Assembly (NCBI GenBank): GCA_017935805.1
Contig: JAGBGV010000382.1
Coordinates: forward strand, 1-5,633
Reading direction: 5' to 3'
DNA length: 5,633 nt
Source: Clostridia bacterium
GTDB lineage: Bacteria > Bacillota_A > Clostridia > Oscillospirales > CAG-272
Shown in pieces: positions 1 to 3,510 of this stretch (positions within the stretch are counted from its first letter, which is position 1; every line of letters starts with the position of its first letter). The translations under genes and the position numbers were made by a program. The notes under the pieces were generated by a model. It saw only the letters and a program-made list of their open reading frames with translations. It had not been told where the DNA came from and searched no databases.

Positions 1-1
1 C

Positions 2-577
2 GACGCATCCGCTGGTAACCAGTGGGCAGAAGCATTCCGTACAGGTAAGACTCAGATCGGTTTCGGTTACGGCTTCTCCGGTAACGCATTCAACCCCTTC
101 GATATTATCGGCGCATTCGTTAACCCCGATGACTCCCTTAACTATCACATGTACTGGGATACAACTTCTATCCCCATGACCCTCACAATGCCTGCAGGCG
201 ATTATGCTGGTGCTGGTGAAACCATCACTATGAGCATCCAGAACTGGTACTTCTGCCTCAACGGTCTTGCTGAGTCCGAAGGTCAGACATATACATACAA
301 CTGGGCAGAAGGTTTCGCCCCCACAGAAGCTAGACTTACAATCCTCTCCGCTCTCGAAGAAGTCACAATTAAGGAATCCCGTTCCGTAATGCTTATCGCT
401 GACGGTGGTGGATCCTTCCTCGGCGCTAAGTTCGCATACTTCTCTGCTGACGAGCACACATTCATGGGCTTCGGCGGCATCAGATACATGGAAGTTGTTT
501 ACACTGACGCTGAATGGGCTGAATTCGTAAAGGCTAACAACAACGACCTTTCCAACGAATACAAGAAGTCCGAGTAA
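2..577 (+). CDS. oppA: Oligopeptide ABC transporter substrate-binding protein, C-terminal part (5' end outside window)
   Basis: This reading frame is open from the left edge (first complete codon at base 2) to TAA at 575-577, giving the last 191 residues. In the SBP_bac_5 (OppA/DppA) family the mature protein is extracellular and lipid-anchored in Gram-positives, and hands peptides to the OppBC channel. The end of the fragment fits that family: a stretch ARLTILSALEEV followed by a Gly-rich loop and FMGFGGIRYMEVVY, then the acidic and aromatic DAEWAEFV, resembles the last lobe of clostridial and streptococcal peptide-binding proteins. The N-terminal signal peptide, lipobox and most of the ligand pocket lie outside the window, so specificity cannot be judged. 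The position directly upstream of oppBCD supports the call strongly. A DppA- or AppA-like name would be equally compatible with this fragment. Confidence 0.85.
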   Translation, partial: DASAGNQWAEAFRTGKTQIGFGYGFSGNAFNPFDIIGAFVNPDDSLNYHMYWDTTSIPMTLTMPAGDYAGAGETITMSIQNWYFCLNGLAESEGQTYTYNWAEGFAPTEARLTILSALEEVTIKESRSVMLIADGGGSFLGAKFAYFSADEHTFMGFGGIRYMEVVYTDAEWAEFVKANNNDLSNEYKKSE

Positions 578-620
578 TTTCAAAGCGACCCGTTAATTAA
601 GGTTATTTAATTAAAGCAAA

Positions 621-660
621 CGGCGGTGAGCACAAAAACGCTCACCGCTGATTTGTCTTT
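621..660 (+). terminator. Rho-independent terminator after oppA
   Basis: Bases 621-631 (CGGCGGTGAGC) pair with 640-650 (GCTCACCGCTG) in an 11-bp stem with a single G-U pair. The 8-base loop is ACAAAAAC, and T-rich sequence (ATTTGTCTTT) follows. The stem begins 43 bases after the oppA stop. An A-rich run (AAAGCAAA) sits on the 5' side and can extend pairing with the T-rich tail, so it could also work from the opposite strand. In a binding-protein/permease operon such a hairpin can act as a partial terminator, leaving binding-protein mRNA in excess over permease mRNA. Whether it is complete or leaky is inference. Confidence 0.85.
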
Positions 661-700
661 AAATGAAATTTAGCAAATTTTTACGCACTCCTCAAAATAA

Positions 701-715
701 CGATAAGTTTTATCG
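701..715. repeat. Inverted repeat CGATAA-GTT-TTATCG
   Basis: Two perfect 6-bp arms (701-706 and 710-715) flank a 3-base spacer. No T-run follows on the + strand, so it does not look like a second terminator. It abuts a weak -35-like hexamer (TCGAAA, 713-718) and could be an operator half of a regulated promoter. The arms are short and the surroundings AT-rich, so chance is a real possibility. Confidence 0.4.
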
Positions 716-742
716 AAAAAGATCTATTTATTCTGATATAAG
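713..742 (+). promoter_or_regulatory. Weak candidate sigma-A-type promoter overlapping the 21-bp dyad
   Basis: TCGAAA (713-718, 4/6 to TTGACA) and TATAAG (737-742, 5/6 to TATAAT) are separated by 18 bp. The -10-like element lies inside the 733-753 dyad, which would suit a repressible promoter. Such matches are frequent by chance in AT-rich DNA, so this is only a candidate start for the oppBCD transcript. Confidence 0.25.
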
Positions 743-753
743 GCTTATATCAG
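733..753. promoter_or_regulatory. 21-bp perfect dyad, candidate operator upstream of oppB
   Basis: CTGATATAA (733-741) and TTATATCAG (745-753) are exact reverse complements separated by GGC. Nine-base arms with a 3-base centre are the size and symmetry of a dimeric repressor site. The dyad contains TATAAG (737-742), a 5/6 match to a -10 element, so a protein bound here would cover that element. No T-run follows, which argues against a terminator. The binding protein, if any, cannot be named from the sequence. Confidence 0.5.
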
Positions 754-791
754 TCGCACCACTTGAAACTGAAAAAAACGATGAGGATTTC

Positions 792-819
792 TTGTAATCC
801 GATTCGATCTATATATATC
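792..819 (+). promoter_or_regulatory. Second weak candidate promoter for oppBCD
   Basis: TTGTAA (792-797) and TATATC (814-819) are spaced by 16 bp, each a 4/6 match to consensus, within a CTATATATATCG run that could melt easily. It would give a leader of roughly 85 bases before oppB, containing the hairpin at 819-837. It is an alternative to the pair at 713-742. The two cannot be separated by sequence alone. Confidence 0.25.
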
Positions 820-837
820 GTGCAGCTTATGTGCACG
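819..837 (+). repeat. Leader inverted repeat CGTGCA-N7-TGCACG
   Basis: Perfect 6-bp arms (819-824 and 832-837) enclose a 7-base loop GCTTATG, 74 bases before the oppB start. It is GC-richer than its surroundings. It could be a small 5'-UTR hairpin or an operator. No T-run follows, so it is not a terminator. Confidence 0.35.
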
Positions 838-896
838 CGGATCTTACATACTATCGGGTATTTGGATCCAAACTATGAAATGGGAAACAACAAAGC

Positions 897-911
897 AGAG
901 GAGAAAAACCT
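897..911 (+). promoter_or_regulatory. Ribosome binding site of oppB
   Basis: AGAGGAG at 897-903 sits 8 bases before ATG at 912. This near-consensus Shine-Dalgarno sequence selects 912 over the second in-frame ATG at 918. Confidence 0.85.
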
Positions 912-1919
912 ATGTATATGTTTAAATATGTGATGAAGCGATTAGGCTTGATGATCTTCACATTCTTCATCATTTTCACGATGTATTTTGTGCTTATCAA
1001 GCTTCTGCCCATCCCAACGAATGCTCTCCCGGGACAGGACCCTGCGATCGTTATGAAGACGCTCGAGGGACGAGGATGGATCACAAACATCCAGCCAGGT
1101 CCGAACGGTACGTTTATCTACGACAGAGTTCCGATACTTATTCAGTATGGAAATTATTTCAAGAGAATAATTACACAGGGTGATTTCGGTATCGCAACAA
1201 CCTACGGTGAATACCTCAACATGAATATCTGGGAAGTGTTTGTAGATCATCTTCCGCCGACAGTATTAATCAATATCTATTCTACACTTATCGGAGTACC
1301 GATCGGTCTCGGCCTCGGTATTTTTGCTGCGCTTAAAAAGAACAAGTGGCAGGACCAGCTTATCAACATTATTATTATCCTGCTTATCTCCACTCCCGGT
1401 ATCGTACTTGGTCTCCTTCTTCAGTACGTGTTCTGCTTCAAGCTCGGATGGTTCCCGCTGACAATGTCAACGAGTGACGCATACTTCACGTGGGAAGTAT
1501 TCCGTTCGATGATTCCCGCTATATTTGCTCTCTGTCTCGGCTCGATCGCGGGCTATGCAAGAAATACTCGTGCCGAGCTTTCCGAGGTTCTCACGGGCGA
1601 CTTCATGCTCCTTGCAAGAACGAAGGGTCTTACGAAGGGCCAGGCTATCTATCGCCACGCTTTGCGTAACTCGATGGTAGTTATCTTCCCCATGATCCTC
1701 AGTGAGTTTGTAGCTGTTCTTTCAGGTTCGCTTATCATCGAGAAGATGTTTGCAATTAACGGTGTTGGCGGACTCTACCTTAACAGTATCACATTCCAGG
1801 ACTATGACTTCTTTATGCTTTTGGCAGGATTCTATACGTTAATTGGCTTAACAGCCGGTATCGTTATCGACATCAGCTACAGCTTCATTGATCCGAGAAT
1901 CAGAATGGGGGCGAAATAA
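912..1919 (+). CDS. oppB: Oligopeptide ABC transporter permease OppB
   Basis: This 335-residue integral membrane protein forms half of the peptide channel and pairs with OppC. The layout is the usual one for the Opp/Dpp branch of the binding-protein-dependent permease family. There is a first membrane helix at about residues 10-33 (GLMIFTFFIIFTMYFVL), then an extracellular loop with the GDFGIA segment (about 90-95). Further helices lie at about 118-140, 150-176, 198-215, 255-277 and 302-325. The cytoplasmic EAA coupling loop is clear at about 225-253, with ARTKG and RHALRN, the motifs that dock onto the ATPase subunits. The C-terminal IDPRIRMGAK is typical of OppB. Length is close to the family norm, so unlike its two partners it carries no insertion. 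The start is fixed by the strong ribosome site at 897-903. The stop overlaps the oppC start by one base. Peptide specificity cannot be told, and a DppB-type name is possible. Confidence 0.96.
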   Translation: MYMFKYVMKRLGLMIFTFFIIFTMYFVLIKLLPIPTNALPGQDPAIVMKTLEGRGWITNIQPGPNGTFIYDRVPILIQYGNYFKRIITQGDFGIATTYGEYLNMNIWEVFVDHLPPTVLINIYSTLIGVPIGLGLGIFAALKKNKWQDQLINIIIILLISTPGIVLGLLLQYVFCFKLGWFPLTMSTSDAYFTWEVFRSMIPAIFALCLGSIAGYARNTRAELSEVLTGDFMLLARTKGLTKGQAIYRHALRNSMVVIFPMILSEFVAVLSGSLIIEKMFAINGVGGLYLNSITFQDYDFFMLLAGFYTLIGLTAGIVIDISYSFIDPRIRMGAK

Positions 1920-1921
1920 TG
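1907..1921 (+). promoter_or_regulatory. Overlapping stop/start TAATG coupling oppB to oppC
   Basis: The oppB stop TAA (1917-1919) shares its last A with the oppC ATG (1919-1921). The only Shine-Dalgarno-like element is a GGGG run at 1907-1911, 7-8 bases upstream, which is poorer than the sites of oppB and oppD. Translation of oppC therefore probably depends on ribosomes finishing oppB, which favours equal amounts of the two channel subunits. Confidence 0.75.
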
Positions 1922-3505
1922 GCTACAGTAAATAAATACGATAACATTCCTGCTGAAAAGTTTCAGTTTGCGACAAAAACTGACCTTGTTCACGATAAAA
2001 AATTAGCGACCAAGCCCGTCAGCTATTTTGCAGGCGCTTTCCGTCGCTTCTGCAAAAACAAGGGTGCTGTTGTTGCCGCTGTCATTATTGCTTTACTGAT
2101 TCTTTTCGCAATAATTGCTCCGTTTTTCACACCGTTCTCTCCTGCATACTACGATATGGTGTATGCATACGTAACGCCCAAGTGCGACCTCTTTGCAAAC
2201 AGTGGCATCGATTTCTGGGATGGCTGCAGACAGAAGGATACAAACTACCTTGGCTATATCAAGGACCTTGCTCTCGCTCAGGAAACCGGTCGTGAGATAA
2301 TCAAAAACGGTGAATTCACCGTTAGCGAGGATGGATCTAACTATAGCTACCGTTATGATACGTACTACGGCGTTGGCTTCGGTAAGTATAAGGTAATCTC
2401 CTTAGACGAATTCAATGACATTCAGAGATACCAGAACGAAACCGGCAAACAGGTTCTTTACCCTGTCGTTAAGGTTTCCGACAGACCTACACTTGAGAAG
2501 AACAAGTACGACGCTAACATCTACTATAAGATGGAAAATCCGAAGGCGTCCGTTGTTCGCCCCAAGCTTGACAAGGATGGAAATATTGTGCCCAATTACT
2601 GGAAATATGAGGAAGGAAATAAGTCCGTTCTTATGGCGGATTACAACTCCCTCAGAATTGAAGGTGAAGACGGTGTTGAAAGTAACGGCAAGACCTACTA
2701 CTACGCTTACGGTAGAATCGTAGACGGCGGTATTGAGGTCAGAACCGAATACTATGAATACTACACCTATCTGCACTCTCAAGTGAAGCAGGACGGTATC
2801 GGTGAGCCGAGCTTCCTCTTCGGTACAACCGAAACCGGTAAGGACATCTTTGCGTGCCTTGCATACGGTGCAAGATTCTCGTTCGTTTTCGCAACTATCG
2901 TTGCAGCTGTAAACTTTATAGTAGGCGTTATCTGGGGTTCTATCTCCGGCTACTACGGTGGAAAGACCGACCTCATCATGGAGAGAATTGCTGAGATTCT
3001 CGGCTCCATTCCTACTATGATCGTTATCACTCTCCTCAAATATCACATGGGTTCGTCAAGCCAGGCACTCGTTCTGTTCATCGCCTTCTTCCTGACGGGT
3101 TGGATCGGCATGGCGGGCAGAACACGTATGCAGTTCTACCGCTTCAAGAATCAGGAATACGTTCTTGCCGCAAGAACCCTTGGTGCAAGCGATACTCGAA
3201 TCATGTTCAAGCATATTTTCCCGAACGGCCTTGGTACCATCGTAACGAGCGTTGCACTTGTAATTCCCAATATGATATACTCGGAGACCAACCTCTCGTA
3301 CCTTGGTATTATTAACCTTGAGGCGGGAAACACAACCTCTGTAGGTACACTTATTGCTGCAGGACAGAGATCCATCGTAGCAAATGCAGGCTACGTTGCA
3401 CTCTTCCCCTGCGTGTTCCTCGTTCTGTTAATGCTCAGCTTTAACTTGTTCGGTAACGGATTACGCGACGCATTCAACCCGTCGCTCAGAGGTTCGGAGG
3501 ATTAA
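1919..3505 (+). CDS. oppC: Oligopeptide ABC transporter permease OppC with a large extracellular insert
   Basis: This is the second channel subunit, 528 residues against about 300 for ordinary OppC/DppC proteins. After a long cytoplasmic N-terminus (1-48) comes the first membrane helix (about 49-71). The family motif normally found shortly afterwards, LLGTDxxGRD, appears only at about 299-309 as FLFGTTETGKD, so roughly 190-220 residues are added between them. The rest is standard: helices at about 320-345, 358-375, 382-400, 437-455 and 490-511, and an EAA coupling loop at about 413-437 (EYVLAARTLGAS, then FKHIFPNGL). NLSYLGI (458-464) and the C-terminal LFGNGLRDAFNP are classic OppC. Long versions of this loop are, as I recall, seen in other Clostridia, so the insert is probably a lineage trait. 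OppD starts 2 bases after the stop. ATG 1919 is chosen because of the coupled overlap with oppB and because the N-terminal tail is in frame. Confidence 0.95.
   Translation: MATVNKYDNIPAEKFQFATKTDLVHDKKLATKPVSYFAGAFRRFCKNKGAVVAAVIIALLILFAIIAPFFTPFSPAYYDMVYAYVTPKCDLFANSGIDFWDGCRQKDTNYLGYIKDLALAQETGREIIKNGEFTVSEDGSNYSYRYDTYYGVGFGKYKVISLDEFNDIQRYQNETGKQVLYPVVKVSDRPTLEKNKYDANIYYKMENPKASVVRPKLDKDGNIVPNYWKYEEGNKSVLMADYNSLRIEGEDGVESNGKTYYYAYGRIVDGGIEVRTEYYEYYTYLHSQVKQDGIGEPSFLFGTTETGKDIFACLAYGARFSFVFATIVAAVNFIVGVIWGSISGYYGGKTDLIMERIAEILGSIPTMIVITLLKYHMGSSSQALVLFIAFFLTGWIGMAGRTRMQFYRFKNQEYVLAARTLGASDTRIMFKHIFPNGLGTIVTSVALVIPNMIYSETNLSYLGIINLEAGNTTSVGTLIAAGQRSIVANAGYVALFPCVFLVLLMLSFNLFGNGLRDAFNPSLRGSED
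2141..2809 (+). other. Tyrosine-rich extracellular insert of OppC (about residues 75-297)
   Basis: This part of oppC encodes the extra segment between membrane helix 1 and the FGTTETGKD motif. By the known OppC topology it lies outside the cell, on the face where the binding protein docks. It has 29 tyrosines in the 228 residues 71-298, in clusters such as YSYRYDTYY (142-150), TYYYAYGR (259-266) and EYYEYYTYL (277-285). Many Gly/Asn/Asp turns and alternating patterns suggest beta structure. It has two cysteines (89 and 103) near its start. No known domain is recognised. A role in peptide hand-over or binding-protein docking is inference only. Confidence 0.75.
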
Positions 3506-3510
3506 GTATG
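3496..3510 (+). promoter_or_regulatory. Ribosome binding site of oppD inside the end of oppC
   Basis: GGAGG (3496-3500) lies within the last codons of oppC, 7 bases before ATG at 3508. It fixes the oppD start and gives oppD its own strong initiation while remaining on the same message. Confidence 0.85.

Larger units (their letters stand above)
578..911 (+). other. oppA-oppB intergenic region with terminator, inverted repeats and leader
   Basis: This is 334 bases without a convincing gene. It holds the terminator (621-660), an AT-rich stretch, three further perfect inverted repeats (701-715, 733-753, 819-837), two weak promoter-like hexamer pairs and the oppB ribosome site. Two copies of the palindrome TTAATTAA occur at 593-600 and 607-614, just before the terminator. 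Its size contrasts with the 1-base overlap and 2-base gap between the following genes, so control of oppBCD is most likely concentrated here. Confidence 0.6.

Noticed and set aside
593..614. Two TTAATTAA palindromes 14 bases apart as a regulatory site
   Set aside because: They are short, wholly A/T, and located between the oppA stop and its terminator, where such runs arise easily by chance.
781..933. A 50-codon frame on the plus strand starting at ATG 781 and overlapping the oppB start
   Set aside because: There is no Shine-Dalgarno sequence before the ATG, the product is not recognisable, and it runs through promoter-like and hairpin sequence and the oppB ribosome site. A leader peptide cannot be excluded but has no support.
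2402..3046. A 214-codon open frame on the minus strand inside oppC
   Set aside because: It is antisense to a clear OppC coding sequence, lacks recognisable motifs, and has no adjoining genes on that strand.
1919..3505. OppC as a fusion of a permease with a separate binding protein
   Set aside because: The extra segment of about 200 residues is inside the first extracellular loop, too short for an SBP_bac_5 domain and without its motifs. An enlarged loop is the simpler reading.
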